Below, piece by piece: positions 10,487 to 22,220 of a stretch of 64,000 nucleotides of DNA. The DNA comes from Filosporella fistucella (Eukaryota > Ascomycota > Leotiomycetes > Helotiales): contig JAQJZZ010000014.1 in the NCBI GenBank assembly GCA_030077755.1, forward strand, positions 1,426,001 to 1,490,000, written 5' to 3'. The position numbers were made by a program, and so were the translations under genes. The notes beneath the pieces were generated by a model, which was not told where the DNA came from, did no database searches, and was given only the letters and a program-made list of their open reading frames with translations. Numbering within the stretch: the first letter of the stretch is position 1; the number at the start of each line of letters is the position of its first letter.

Positions 10487-11562
10487 TTATACACCAGGCA
10501 TGCCAGTTACACTTCTAATGGCAGGTGCAGCTCTGGGGAGGAAGTATACTACAAATATGCCGCTAAATGCTACCAGTAAGCCAGTCAGCTATATGCAGTT
10601 AGTGTACATTTCATAGCGAATAGTTGTTTCCCCAGACTTACTTTCTCAAACCAGGTATGGAAGTAGGCTGCTGTCATGAGGAGCATATACACGCTTAAAG
10701 CCCCGATTCCAAGGGCTACTTTGGTCGCCAATGTCCACTGCTCGGATGCGTCTGACGTGAACCCAATATCTGCTTCAACGTCCGCACTCTTTACTGCTCC
10801 ATCACTCATAATTATGGTTCTTTCCTCCCCAGATCTTGTGGTTTTCAATATGACATGAAAAATTTCCTCAAACAGAAACATACTTCCCAGCACCAACAAA
10901 AACACATGTCCGCTAATATCATGTCCACCTTGCCATTTCCCACCTACAGCCTTGCATGCAACACCGGTCACAAACTGTCTGGTATCATCCATCCCAATCT
11001 TGCCCGCTTCTGCTTGTTCCACCAACTCGCATTGCCCACCTGTGAGTGTAAAGCCCCGATCGATTATGGCAGGCCCGAAAAACCACTGCGTAACAAAAAT
11101 CCACCACAAAGTGACAATTGCATATCTCAAGATACCCCGCAGACGTTTAGCTGTGAGGGTCAGAGCTGGGCCAGCTGAGGGGTGTGTGAACAAGAAGAAA
11201 AAGTAGGCAAATGTCACCCAGGCCCAACCCTGTTTCACAAAATACTTGTTGAACACATTGCCCTTTGTAGCGAAGTAAGAGGGTGCAGTGTCTGCGAAAT
11301 GCGACTGAGTAACTGCGTTATACGGAGACGCTCGAGCAGCAGGATCGAGAAGGCCGAACAACGAGCCTATGACCAAAGTAACGGGATATATCGAAAGGAG
11401 AATTGTTTCAAGAGAGGTGGGGAGGAATGGCGATCTTCGAGTCGTCATTGTTTCTTGAGAAATAGGTGCATTCGAGGAACTATTCGTATTGCCTGGCGTC
11501 GAGGGAGCAGATAGCTTTTGAATGCGCTGTGAGCGACGAGGTGTCCCGGATGGCGAATCCAT
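10487..11562 (-). CDS. FIT/SCS3-family ER lipid protein
   Basis: Fat-storage-inducing transmembrane protein of the ER (yeast Scs3/Yft2, animal FIT2), associated with lipid-droplet budding and acyl-CoA diphosphatase activity. Exon 1 is 11562-10642 and exon 2 is 10588-10487, joined over a 53-base intron, for 340 residues. Exon 2 adds a last membrane segment and the ending RAAPAIRSVTGMPGV, which reading through the intron would lose. The family signature GGHDISGHVFLLVLGSMFLFEE lies near residue 215, followed by a second His in EIFHVI; these are the expected catalytic histidines. About six hydrophobic segments are visible. The N-terminal 45 residues are Ser/Thr/Pro-rich and probably cytosolic. 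Divergent from the emopamil-binding-like gene, with 311 bases between starts. Confidence 0.9.
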
Positions 11563-11873
11563 TTGAAAATATTATAACATGAGTGTTTTGGTTCTGGTGC
11601 TTTCGTGTTGCTTCTGCAATTGAGACTTCGGGCAGGCAACAATGTGAGTTAGAAGCCACAGTGTTCGTTGACGGAGGCAAAGACAAGAAATCTCAAGCCT
11701 GCGTCGATGACGTTGAAGCTATGCGCTCGGCTTGATTGGTTGCCGAGACCAACAGTATTCAGCCTCGGAGTAGCCTCTCCGTACGTGACCAGTTTCACAG
11801 CATGGCATAGCACGACTGTTGTTCAATTCTTCGTCCTCAGATAGTATCTCTTCACAATTCAATTGTACTCAAT

Positions 11874-12701
11874 ATGGTATCTACAAGAGGGCATCCTGAG
11901 GAGTTCCCTGAACCAGACCTCACACCTTCGAAATCCACACCATCGCGACCCCGGAAAGCGAAATGGGCACATACTCCCTCGAATCTCGCCATAATATGGC
12001 TTTTCATCTCTCTCCCTCTGGTTATCTGGGATACTGGCTATGTTATGTTCCGGCCATATACTATGCCTGGCGGATTCCTTCATTGGCCACTGTATGTGCC
12101 TTATGAGTTGTATGGGAGGACGGACTACGTCTACGGCTGGAAAGCATTCAATGAAAATAATGGATTTACATCAGCGCAAGGCTCATTAAATATAATTGAG
12201 ACCTTGATGTATTTGTACTATCTGTATATTCTTTTTATATATGGTAAATCCTCAAAAGCTCAAGGAAGAGGGGCACCGAAAACATCTACTGTCGGCTTTC
12301 TTGGTCAACAGCGCTCTGTTGCAGGTCAAAAGGGAGCCATTGCTGTTTTGGTTGCTTATTCCGCTGCGGTAATGACTGTGAGTAAGACAGTGCTATATTG
12401 TAAGATCTCAGATCCCATCTATTAGGCTATGCTGATTTATTCGAGGGTTGAACGAATACTTCTCTGGTTTCGCAAACATCGGTCACAACAGTATTCCAGA
12501 TCTCATATTGCTCTGGATAATTCCAAAGTAAGAAAATCTATGGTTTGAGAGAGCAAGGCTAACGCACTTAGTGGCGCATGGCTTGTACTTCCTTCTTACA
12601 TGATCTACTTGACTGGAAGTGAAATCTTGCAAGGTCTCACTATTGTTGGGGGCGGTACGAAAAGCTCATCAGATGATGTATCTATCATCAAGTTCGAGTG
12701 A
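11874..12701 (+). CDS. EXPERA/emopamil-binding-like membrane protein
   Basis: Small integral membrane protein resembling the fungal emopamil-binding-like family (EXPERA domain, related to sterol isomerase EBP, TM6SF and TMEM97). Exons 11874-12399, 12446-12527 and 12572-12701 give 245 residues. After a Pro/Ser/Thr-rich cytosolic start come four to five hydrophobic segments: NLAIIWLFISLPLVIWDTGY, LMYLYYLYILFIYG, AIAVLVAYSAAVMTVSKTVLYW and SIPDLILLWIIPNGAWLVLP. The split join producing TVLYWLNEYFSGFANIGHN is strongly in keeping with this family. The protein ends GGGTKSSSDDVSIIKFE. The family assignment comes from overall resemblance, and catalytic activity is not claimed. It faces the FIT-family gene, so two membrane proteins possibly of the ER may share a promoter region. 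Confidence 0.75.
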
Positions 12702-13313
12702 TTTGGGGTGTCCGTATTCAGAATTTGAAGTGGAGTGCTCGAGTGTAAGTGGTCGGGAATGTAGACTCGTTTCCAGAACCCACTCTTTGGCTTGAATGGA
12801 TGTGCGAGAGAGGCTTAAACGTAGCATACATGTTGCAAGCAAAGCAATCGCACTTGCAATTTCTAATGGAGAACCTGTTACGATCATGAGTAGGCTGTGG
12901 ACATGTCAAAAATGGAAATCATACTGGACCCTGAAAACTCGACGAATTAGAGTGAAGCTTCAATTTCAACATCACATATGTATATACATGTATGCCTTCT
13001 CTTCACTCTGCTTCCATTTTCATCTCATAGGTAGTCATCTGTAGTACCGCATACCATTTATATTTCAGTGTACGCACATGACTCAGCAAGTGCTCTAGGT
13101 TTTATGTTATGACCTTGCTCAATATTCCTCATGAATTCTCACTCTGTGACCAAGCGAGGGGAATTAAACCCGACAAATCGCCGGATGTGCCCTCCAACTG
13201 CCAAAAGAAAAAGCCGACTTTTCGGAGGCTCTTCAACATGTCCCATCCAGGAAAGTCACAAATGCTGATGATGATGTGCGCTTCCCACAGACCTGCAAAA
13301 AATTTATTTCATT
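12702..13313. other. Intergenic before tRNA-Thr
   Basis: No protein gene recognised. The right end carries the A-run that acts as terminator for the minus-strand tRNA. Confidence 0.5.
13297..13302 (-). terminator. Pol III T-run terminator of tRNA-Thr
   Basis: Six A residues on the plus strand give a T6 tract on the minus strand, about 12 bases after the tRNA 3' end. This is the usual RNA polymerase III stop signal. Confidence 0.75.
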
Positions 13314-13398
13314 TGCCTCCGCCCGGAATTGAACCAGGGATCTTAGCATTTACCTTTCGGTGTACAAGTGCTACGCGTTACCACTGCGCCACGCAGGC
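13314..13398 (-). tRNA. tRNA-Thr (anticodon UGU) with 13-base intron
   Basis: The minus-strand sequence folds as a tRNA. The acceptor stem GCCTGCG pairs with CGGAGGC with one G-G mismatch at the fifth pair. The D-arm starts TGGCGCAGTGG (A box), the anticodon stem is TAGCA/TGCTA, and the T-arm CCTGG-TTCAATT-CCGGG includes the B box. The anticodon loop CTTGTA-A places UGU at plus-strand 13364-13366. The two halves of the anticodon stem pair only if about 13 bases (13350-13362) are removed one base 3' of the anticodon, the canonical position of nuclear tRNA introns. The discriminator base is A. Confidence 0.9.
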
Positions 13399-15801
13399 TG
13401 GAATGAGTTATTTTCCGAGTTCCTATTTTGTTATATAATCAAATTCAGCATAGAAAATCTGGAGTGTTTCCGCTCTTCACCTTTACACCACTTTCTCTTT
13501 CCCTCAGCAGGTGGGAGGAGACCCCATCCTCATCATGCCGTTATTGGCCTTCCTCCAACGACTTCATCTGCACTACATCCCGACTGGGATTTATCATGTC
13601 AGTTTGAATATATGAAACCCTCGATATTTGCATGTCACATGGAAGTAATTAAGAAGCAGAATAGACTTTGTCTAATTGTGGCCAGGTATTGGTTGTAGGC
13701 AATTCCAAGCACACGTAGGAACAGAAGTGTGGGCTCATTTTGAAGTGAACTGCCAATGTTTTGTATGGATTTACACAACTGCAATTGAATACAAACTGCT
13801 GCATTTTATAAGCAAGCGAATAGAAGAATATGCTCTTGCGATTGTGATCCTGTTATTCCCGTCTACAGGCTGTGGTCTCATGATGGAGTGGTCCAGATTG
13901 AATTAGGTTCAAGCCTCCGAAGTTCCACTACTCATGTAATGTTTTTCAAATTTTGAAACTCAGATTGAAGAGTTTCCACAGCTCAATGGTTATATCTGGT
14001 GAGGGAGACACAAGCATGTCGTTCACAGCTTTCCGGATTTCAGAAAAAATTCAAGTGACATCTTACCCCTTTCCTTCTCCCGTAAGCCAATGACAATTCT
14101 TCCAAATCAAAACCTAAGTATCTCAGTTCAGCGCCTGCAAATCGACTACCATACTAACATCAGCGGGGGATACAACGTGCGGAGATAAGCAATTTTGGGT
14201 AAGTCAATGTGCTCAAATTGCATCAATCAATTGTTTCGGCTCCCCATTGTTCTCGAAGAGGGCGAAGGTCACTGCACCGGCGCTTGTACCGGAAACGCTC
14301 TGGGTTGCTGAAGAACCTCGGAGTTCCATTTCTCGAACCGTCTAAAACTACATCACAATTAGACAAATTGCATCATGCTTCCACTGGGAGGTGCAAGAAT
14401 AGAATGATTAGAGTCAGGAGTAGAGCTACCGAGATAGCAATTTCTTCTGGAAGAGATTATCAACAAAATGGGGGCTTTCGGGGTCTATTTCTCTTGGGTG
14501 ATATTAGTAGCAAACTTAAGATAAGAAACAACATGACAGATGAGCTTGAATCACGCCGCAAACGACAGCAATCATAATATTGCCGGATGGATTAGCATAG
14601 CAATCCTCGAATAAGGTGATGAGGAACACAACCGTTCAGCGTTGCAATCGCGGCAACACAAGGAGTGCTGTCCACTCAAGCACACAGTGCTGAGGTCAGA
14701 ATTGGCGCTTCATTAAAACGAAATTGGGGCTTTACACAACGGGCAAGCGGTTTGTCTTCTCCGCCTTTAACACCTTGCAACATTTCCACTGTTTTCCAGC
14801 ATTCCCGCTGTTCCCACAAGATCCTGTCGCACGATCCTTTGATCAGTGTCCTGGATCATGCTGCGGCATGTTTGCTCAGGGGGAAAGGAGAAAAAAACAT
14901 TGGGGACAATTGATAGGACTTGTTGCAGTGAGCAGTGATATTGTGATCTTGCCTGCTTGCTTGCGTAAATATGTAACTCGAATAATAATGAAAATAAGCC
15001 CTACTCTACTGTCATGGTCATGGTCGGCTAGGAACATGATTTCCATGACTTCCCTCCATGACTTGTGCTGTTCTGTTCCTGCATTAGCGGACCACATTGG
15101 CTTTGTGACAGGCCAATTGTTCCCGTTTCTCCAGGGTGTTGGTCCAGTGTTCCTGGGCTGCTTGAGGCTCGCCACCCACTCGGACTTCATCTCGGCGTCC
15201 ACGCAATTTCCTGATGCTTGTCTGCTTGCCCAGCCCGTTTCCTCTTGCAGCTGCTTTTCGACCTTCACTTACACAGTCTGGCCCCTATTGGTGGGATACG
15301 CTCCTTCTCAGATCCTCGACCGTTTCCACCCCTCGGCTGGATTTATTGAAGAAATGATGGAGATGGCAAAACCTAGCCGCGCTAGGCCTGTCCCGGGAGG
15401 TCGACTCCTTTTCTTCAATGTTGTGTTCTCAACACCTCCCCCCGTGGCTGCAGGCTTGCCGCCGTGCGACCCACGAGCCCCATGTTTATGGCAAGATGAT
15501 CGAAATGAGTTGCGCTTTTGGCCGCTGTCTGTGAGGTTAGTGGCTAAATTAAGTGACAGGCAGGCTTTTCCCTGTTGTGCTGTGTTTAATCTCCCAAGAA
15601 ACGTATATGTATCTGTTGCTTCGCTTCTATCACTTCTTCTTTTCTCTTCAGCCAAACAGCCAGCCTTCAACTCACTCCATCTTCTTGATACCCTTTGACT
15701 TCGGTCGTCCATTCTTTTAAAGAACCAGCTATCTTATCACCGCTCTTCAGCACTTTACGAAATACTACCTCGCTTAATCCCCCCAAATCCATATCATCAA
15801 G
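13399..15801. other. Long gene-poor spacer and GPI-protein leader
   Basis: 2.4 kb with no supported gene. A 324-codon ORF at 14724-15698 is open but overlaps long ORFs on the other strand, is rich in Cys, Trp and Phe without domain pattern, and lacks homology I can recognise. The last 200 bases are pyrimidine-rich (CTTCTTTTCTCTTC-like), typical of the leader of a highly expressed fungal gene. Confidence 0.5.
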
Positions 15802-16455
15802 ATGCAATTCTCAATCGCCTCCGTTGCCTTCTTGGCCACTGCTGTCCTTGCAGGAGAATACTCAACTGTCTACACAACTGAAGAGGTCACCATTACCTCC
15901 TGTGCCAGCACAGTAACCAACTGCCCAGCCGTTAGTCTTTTCTGGTCAAAATTGGGCAAAACACAGTAGTACTAACTCATTGCAGAAGTCCACAGTTGTC
16001 TCTACCACCAGCTACCCAGTTGTTGTCACCTCTGTCCCAACTTACTCCAACACCTCTGCCACCAGCGCTCCATACGTTGTTGTCCCACCTTCATCCTCCG
16101 TCTCTGTCCCAGTCTATGTTACCAAGTCCTCCGCTGGTGTCGTTGTCCCAACATATAGCGCTTCGCTCTCTACGATAACCATCTCAACTTGCGTTCCAAC
16201 TGTTATTTACAAGACAGTCACTGTGGCTCCATCTGCTTCCAAGCCAGCCGCATCTTCCACCGGTACCATCTCTTACTACCACAACGCCACGTGAGTATAC
16301 ATTCCCATCAAAGGCCAACCTTTTCCTAACAATTTCACAGTGCTCCAGCTGCCACCGCAACCCCATCCACCTATGTTACTGGCTCCGCCTCTAGCATTCA
16401 AGGTTCGATCGTTGCTGTCTTCGCTGCCGTTGCCGCGTTCGCTGTCCTCGCATAA
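15802..16455 (+). CDS. GPI-anchored serine/threonine-rich cell wall protein
   Basis: Exons 15802-15930, 15986-16290 and 16341-16455 encode 182 residues. The signal peptide MQFSIASVAFLATAVLAG is followed by a short Cys-containing segment (TITSCASTVTNCPA), then a long Ser/Thr/Val/Pro-rich stretch suited to O-glycosylation. The C-terminus carries a Gly/Ser region and the hydrophobic tail SIVAVFAAVAAFAVLA, ending without charged residues: the pattern of a GPI-attachment signal with a likely omega site near SSIQG. Proteins of this type are attached to the plasma membrane or wall. No enzymatic domain is visible. The short size and strong leader suggest an abundant structural protein. Confidence 0.88.
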
Positions 16456-18667
16456 GTCATGGTTTGCATTTGAAGCCTGACTCAACCGGTCTTCGATTCA
16501 GGCTATGGCTTTTACGAAAATGGGATTTGCGTTTATACAATATAGATCTGGGACAACACTTGTGGCCAGATTACATTACATGTAATTTCTTAATATACGG
16601 CATGGTTTGGCTGGCTTTGCTTTCTGGGATGGAGTCAAGTATCATCAACCAAAAGGCGTTTGATCCTCCACCTGGAGTAGCATAGTGTTAGACGGTCTTC
16701 CGAAATTCAATTTCTGAAAATATTCAATTCTTGTTTGGCCCAAAACTTCTGATATCTCAATTGTGACATTCCAAGGGGATTAGAAGTCAATGTGCAAAGC
16801 TCTCGTGGCTGAATTCGAAGTGGTTCGAAGTCACACGCGTTGTCATCCTCTTGACCAGGGGGCCATCCTTTGCCTCCGAAAAAAGAAATTACAAAATGTG
16901 GTCATGGGAAGGGTGTTCGCGCCAATTCCGGTGAAACACCGGACATTCGAGATGGGATATTGAAGCGAGTTAGTTCTAATTACGGTTATTATGGATGATT
17001 GTATGAGAACGCAAAAACAGTAGGAAATACTAGGATACGCCTTTCTAAACCTGGAAGTCTATTTAATTGTGTCTTCCTATCGAGAAACGGGTGTGGAGGC
17101 AAGATAAACCCCTGATATCCCTAGCCTTGTCGAAGTGCCAAGAGTAAAGAAGATTGATAGATCGTATCTCGTATTCTACAATTGACAGCCCATTGCAAAC
17201 AGTTCACTACGTTATAGAATGCTTCAGGATACCATATTGACTGGGAGGAGTCGACTACACCAATCCTCTTGATTGACCACTGAAATGAGGGCTGCCCGAT
17301 AAAAGCAAATCGAAGAGGGCAAGCATAGGATCCCCATTCTACCAGCGTCAGCCCAGTCAAGCGACTTAGCACGGTCGAATTCTTCCAAAAGTATATGCCA
17401 TTGAAAGTCTCAAATAACTGTGCGGCCTCTTCGGGGTGTGACAAATCATCTATTCTCACTCATTTGGAATAAATAAATAGGACAGTCTAGCTCGCTTGCA
17501 GTGAGAATGGGGATATTGCTTTAAATTGTAGTAGTAGATGTGGAGGGATATTTGGACAGACGCCTCTGATCGGATTCTCGGTTGCGAAAGTCAGGCCATG
17601 GTGAAGAAAGGAAGACTTTCGTCTCAAACCAAAACATGTCTTACGGAGTTGCGATGGTAACTTAGACCAGCAATCTTGTATTTATGCGAAACAAACCAAA
17701 TAGCGTGCGCTTGATCAAGGAATGGGAATCCCTTTTTTATTCACCAACAGAATTTTTCAATTCCAAGGCGTCCCTCTTCAGGAAAGTCATATATTACACG
17801 ACTTCACAAGCAATATCAGATAGCTGCTCAGGAGAAAGCAGAAAAACTTTATGCCCACCACTATCTACTGACATCCTGCCTTCCTCGGTCTCCCTCTATG
17901 TTTAGGCAAGGAATCTACATGCATTCATGTTTGCGTTGTTGGATATTTGATGAAAATGCATCTGGTTGGAGTCAAGCAGACTTCTGTCCTTAGACTAAAT
18001 GATCCAGTCTTCCACGTTCCCGAGATCGAATCTAACGATTCAAAGAAAAGTTGGGGAACAAGGCGTCTCGCTGGCACCATGTTGTCTTTCAGTCGTCGTT
18101 CGCAGTTTGGTATTTGTTATCTTCTTGGCTGAGCTATACTTTTTTCCGTCCGGTCCCCACACTTGTGCAGGGCATAAATCAAGCCTCGGATGTCTTGATC
18201 TTGCTCACAGCCTTGTGACATCGAGGAGTCGAGTTTCCTTTTACTTGTCAATTGCATTTCTCTGCCATCATGGCGGATTCGGAAGGAATGACTGATACAA
18301 TCGTATTTCGTATATGCAACGTAACCAAACCCAACGGGGCCAATTTCAGGATTGTTGACGTCAGGTAGCCTCGCTTGATGCCTGGTACCGATTTGACCTG
18401 AAGGACTTCCGCTGCGTATTCAACAACATGTTTTCTGTTCGAGGACAAATATTGATAACACGACAATGATCGTATTGGCTAAGTGGAGACTTGCGGTTGG
18501 TCCTACACTCATGTTCCGATATTTTGCTAAAACCTTATCATTCAGATCCCGCGCCTTCCGGTTCTGTGCCTGCCACGATACTGCACAGCCTTCCCAGCCC
18601 GATCATCCTGGCACCACATTTTCTCACCAAAGCCTCGTAGCTTCGCAGTTGTGTCAATATCTTACAT
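16456..18667. other. Gene-poor spacer upstream of LCAT-like gene
   Basis: 2.2 kb without a supported gene. A minus-strand ORF at 17121-17459 (112 codons) has reasonable composition but no recognisable family and no evident splice partners. A tRNA-like patch at 16800-16880 was examined and rejected. The right end is the LCAT-like gene leader. Confidence 0.5.
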
Positions 18668-21412
18668 ATGGCCAAAGATCTTGACGCCATGACCAGCAAT
18701 GGGACTCGCAGCGTCCACCCAGTCGCTCAACATGTGGGCGCTGATGTAGAGGTACTTTATTCGGTTCTAACCCCACCGACAAACCTCGCCGAGCTCTCAG
18801 ATGAAATTGAAAACGAGACGTATCCAGATGCCATGGCGGTATCTAATATCTCGGTCGAAGATGCTGAATCACTGCTCGACTTGTCCATGAGCCGGCTGGC
18901 AACGCTAATGAAATCTCCACAAACACCAGCTCTGGAGAAGGCTGCGGCAATGGAAGAATTGGAAGGTGGTGGACTTTTCGAAAGCGATCTAGAAAGCCCA
19001 CCAGCTGAAGAAGAAATTGCAGCTTTTCAAACTGCGGACTCACCAGTATCATCAACTGCGGGAGAAGCTGTTCCGCCTGCCATATCTCCAGGAAGATTGC
19101 CATCTCCAAAGCTTGATGATTCTATAATTCCTATTACACCGTGGCATGCTGGGCCAAAGCCTTTCGCCATGCAGACTACAGGTGCGCCTCCTCAGTCTTC
19201 AATTGGTTGTGTATTCAGCAATTCTAGAACTCGGTCACTCTCCGGCGGAGCTGAGGCGTTGAGAAAGTTTTTGCCAAAAGGACTTCCCTCAATGGCTCAG
19301 GTTGGCAATTTGTTCGGCTCGACAAATGTCTCAAAATCCAAGACGGGAACTTCATTGAGTGTTCCAAAAGACTTGGATCACTCGCGCTCTCGATCTGCTA
19401 GCTCATCCTCTGCTGGGTCACCAAATGGTGGCTCTCCTTCGAGACGGACATTCGAACCTATCGCTACTCCTAAGCCAAAGTTGGACGCACGCCAAGGCAC
19501 TCCTACAACAAAGCCGGGCATACTTCGCCGAGTTACTTCTGACGACTCTCTCCTATACCATTCACTCTCCAGAGCTTCTTCGCTTGGCGATGATACTCGA
19601 TTTGAAAACCACCGTGAACAGGTTAATTCCCGGGTGAAAGCGATTAGAGATTCTTTGCAAGACCGCTCCAGCTTTAGAATGCCACAAATGCCAAGTATGC
19701 CCCGTGTGCCTAGTTTTGGCTTCAACATGAATTTTTTGAATACAGCAAATGCCCCAGCACGATGGAGGTCATATACTGATCCAGTTCCAGACATATTACC
19801 AGTCTCAATAGCGAGGAAGAAACAGACTGTCGCCTCCCCCCTGGTTACTCCTGGATTAGTTGGTGTAGCAGTCTCGCGGCCAGAAGCAACAACAGATTCC
19901 GTTCGCCCCATCTCCGATGCACCTACTAGTAATTCAACTCATCTGGACCGTATTATGGGCTCGTTAACTGGGGATTTGGTAATTATGGGGGGATATCGTG
20001 GTTCAGTTCTTCGCTCCACGAAGACCAATCGTCAGGTTTGGGTGCCTGTGAAGGTCGGTCTCAATATTCGAAAGGTAGATCTTGAGGTTGGACTAGAACC
20101 TGAGGATGAGGAGCGCATGTCAGAAAAGATATACGCGTCGGGGATGTTACAAAATATCGGGCCTGTGGATATTAGCAAACGTTTGTTCAAACGCTTGTCC
20201 GAGAGTGAAAATGCTCGCAATGGGAAGCTGAGAGTATGGGATTACGGATATGATTGGAGGTTGTCACCTAAGCTGCTCAGTAGGAAGCTCACAGAATTCT
20301 TGGAAAATTTGCAATCAAATCAACCTTCAACAGATGGTGAGGGGTCAATAGCTGGCAGTCGAGGGGCTCTAGTTATCGCCCATAGTCTAGGCGGACTCAT
20401 AACACGCCACGTTGTCAATCGTCGACCAGAATTGTTCTCCGGAGTTGTGTATGCGGGGGTGCCACAAGCATGCGTAAACATTTTAGGCCCTCTTCGAAAC
20501 GGCGATGCAGTATTACTGAGCTCTAGAGTTCTCACGGCTCAAGTCAACTTCACACTGAGAACGAGTTTTGTCTTATTACCTGAGGATGGTGGATGTTTTA
20601 TTGACATTAACACGAAAGAAAAATATCCTGTTGACTTTTTCAACCTCGACGACTGGATTAAGTACAGATTTTCTCCATGCACCGATCCACCGTTACCACC
20701 TCGAAATCAACCCACAGGCGGCCTTGGGAGTTTGCTCAATATGTCAGGGAGTCTTTTGAGTTTGCCGTTGCCCGGTAAAAAACCTGCATCTGGATCAAAC
20801 TCGCCACTGTCTTCCAGCCTTCAGTTTGCGGACACCACTGAATCGAATCCGTTTCACTCACGGTCCCCTCCAACGAGGACAACACAGGCTGCTGATGTAA
20901 TTCGCGGGGCTGAAAAGGGAACTGACCGAACCCTAGCACCTCAGATGGGTGGAAATCCAAATCCAGTAAATAAGGGGCAAAGTACGAATTCATCGGTATC
21001 TACAGCGGTCACAATTCCAAGGGACAAAGCTATCGAATATCTGAAGCGGACTTTAGCCGAGACAAAACAATTCAAGCAAGAGCTACATTTCAAGCCGGAA
21101 TTGTCTGCAACTAATCGGTACCCTCCCCTGGCTCTGATATATGGGAAATCGATTCCAACTGTGTATGGGGCAAAAGTCAATGGCGCAGAAGGAATTCCAT
21201 GCTCAGACTCCTACGATAATCTAGCATTTGCGAGTGGCGATGGAGTTTGTCTGGCAAAGGAAGCTATGTTACCTCCGGGCTACAAAGCTGTATACGGGGG
21301 AAGAATCTCGAGCGATCGAGGCCATGTAACTTTACTTGGGGATCTGAACGCGGTTGGACGATCCCTTGAAGCTGTCTTGAAAGGCAGGGCGAAGGGAATA
21401 GGATTGGGCTAG
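18668..21412 (+). CDS. LCAT-like lipase/acyltransferase with long disordered N-terminus
   Basis: Single-exon gene of 914 residues. Residues 1-430 or so are Ser/Pro-rich and low complexity, with no domain visible. The lecithin:cholesterol acyltransferase-like alpha/beta hydrolase part begins near LTGDLVIMGGYRGSVL. It contains the WDYGYDWRLSP segment typical of the superfamily and the nucleophile elbow AHSLGG (consensus GxSxG with Ala in place of the first Gly). The likely acid and base of the triad lie in ASGDGVCLAKEAM and RGHVTLLGD near the C-terminus. A Ser/Pro/Asn-rich insertion (about residues 680-780) interrupts the hydrolase fold. No signal peptide or clear membrane segment is present, so it differs from secreted LCAT and membrane-bound PDAT and is probably cytosolic. 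Substrate unknown. A second in-frame ATG lies seven codons downstream. Confidence 0.85.
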   Translation: MAKDLDAMTSNGTRSVHPVAQHVGADVEVLYSVLTPPTNLAELSDEIENETYPDAMAVSNISVEDAESLLDLSMSRLATLMKSPQTPALEKAAAMEELEGGGLFESDLESPPAEEEIAAFQTADSPVSSTAGEAVPPAISPGRLPSPKLDDSIIPITPWHAGPKPFAMQTTGAPPQSSIGCVFSNSRTRSLSGGAEALRKFLPKGLPSMAQVGNLFGSTNVSKSKTGTSLSVPKDLDHSRSRSASSSSAGSPNGGSPSRRTFEPIATPKPKLDARQGTPTTKPGILRRVTSDDSLLYHSLSRASSLGDDTRFENHREQVNSRVKAIRDSLQDRSSFRMPQMPSMPRVPSFGFNMNFLNTANAPARWRSYTDPVPDILPVSIARKKQTVASPLVTPGLVGVAVSRPEATTDSVRPISDAPTSNSTHLDRIMGSLTGDLVIMGGYRGSVLRSTKTNRQVWVPVKVGLNIRKVDLEVGLEPEDEERMSEKIYASGMLQNIGPVDISKRLFKRLSESENARNGKLRVWDYGYDWRLSPKLLSRKLTEFLENLQSNQPSTDGEGSIAGSRGALVIAHSLGGLITRHVVNRRPELFSGVVYAGVPQACVNILGPLRNGDAVLLSSRVLTAQVNFTLRTSFVLLPEDGGCFIDINTKEKYPVDFFNLDDWIKYRFSPCTDPPLPPRNQPTGGLGSLLNMSGSLLSLPLPGKKPASGSNSPLSSSLQFADTTESNPFHSRSPPTRTTQAADVIRGAEKGTDRTLAPQMGGNPNPVNKGQSTNSSVSTAVTIPRDKAIEYLKRTLAETKQFKQELHFKPELSATNRYPPLALIYGKSIPTVYGAKVNGAEGIPCSDSYDNLAFASGDGVCLAKEAMLPPGYKAVYGGRISSDRGHVTLLGDLNAVGRSLEAVLKGRAKGIGLG

Positions 21413-22220
21413 TCAACTCTAGATCCAGCATAGGTGGCGCTCGGCTTATGTATATATTGAATATATTCGGTTGGATGATCTTGAGAGCGTTTTGTAGCAT
21501 AACCATTGTGGGTGATCAATCATGATTGATGTACCGACGGACTTTCGAGCTTAGCAATGCTTCGGCGTGAGCCTGAAATTGAGTTATGACAATTCCCAAG
21601 CAATATCCGACATGATCATTACGAATGCCGTCTGATTCATGGTCCGCTGGCCAAAGCAAACGACAATTTGCTGGCCACACTGTCGCTGTCTGTACTTGTA
21701 ACTGTTTGGGATAGCAATCGGGTCTTCAAGCGTTATGTGGGATGGAGTTATTTCTGTAAACTTAGACCCGACGACGATTGGATTTTCTGTGGATATATGA
21801 GGGAACTCTCCTGGATTTCTTCTCGGGGTCTATCTAGGACGAGAAGCTAAGAGGCGATTAGGAATCTTTACTTTCATAGATAGCCCTGTATATTGTAACA
21901 GGCGGTTTCGTAATACAAGCGACTGAAATATCAGACTGCAGCACATGGCCAGCATCGGTCGAACATGTATTTTCCCAAAATCGGATTTAAATTCGATTTC
22001 TGGCTGACATACGCCGTCATTAACATTCTTCACCACGGTTAGCCTAGGAATGCCATTTTCTAGCGGTGCCGGCGGTGAAAAAACGTCTAGAGATGGTAGT
22101 GGTCTGACACAATTGAGAAAAAATTTGTAGCTGTAATTGGCGTCAAGATGTGCAGGTTTAAATGACGAGCAGTAGTCTAGAGATGGAATAGCGAACAGAA
22201 CGGGTATTAATTTTCCACGT
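21413..22220. other. Convergent intergenic region
   Basis: Lies between the 3' ends of the LCAT-like gene (+) and the glutathione S-transferase gene (-). No gene recognised. A minus-strand ORF at 21830-22366 only extends the GST reading region in another frame. Confidence 0.5.

Noticed and set aside
14724..15698. 324-codon plus-strand ORF upstream of the GPI protein
   Set aside because: Composition is rich in Cys, Trp and Phe with no domain pattern or membrane topology, long ORFs overlap it on the minus strand, and it runs into the leader of the next gene. Probably chance.
16800..16885. tRNA-like patch on the minus strand with TGGC...CTGG and CTTCGAA
   Set aside because: No acceptor stem can be formed, the D-arm is irregular and the T-arm lacks a proper B box after the supposed anticodon. 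At most a decayed relic.
17121..17459. 112-codon minus-strand ORF
   Set aside because: Looks protein-like in part but has no recognised family, no splice partners and no conserved motif.
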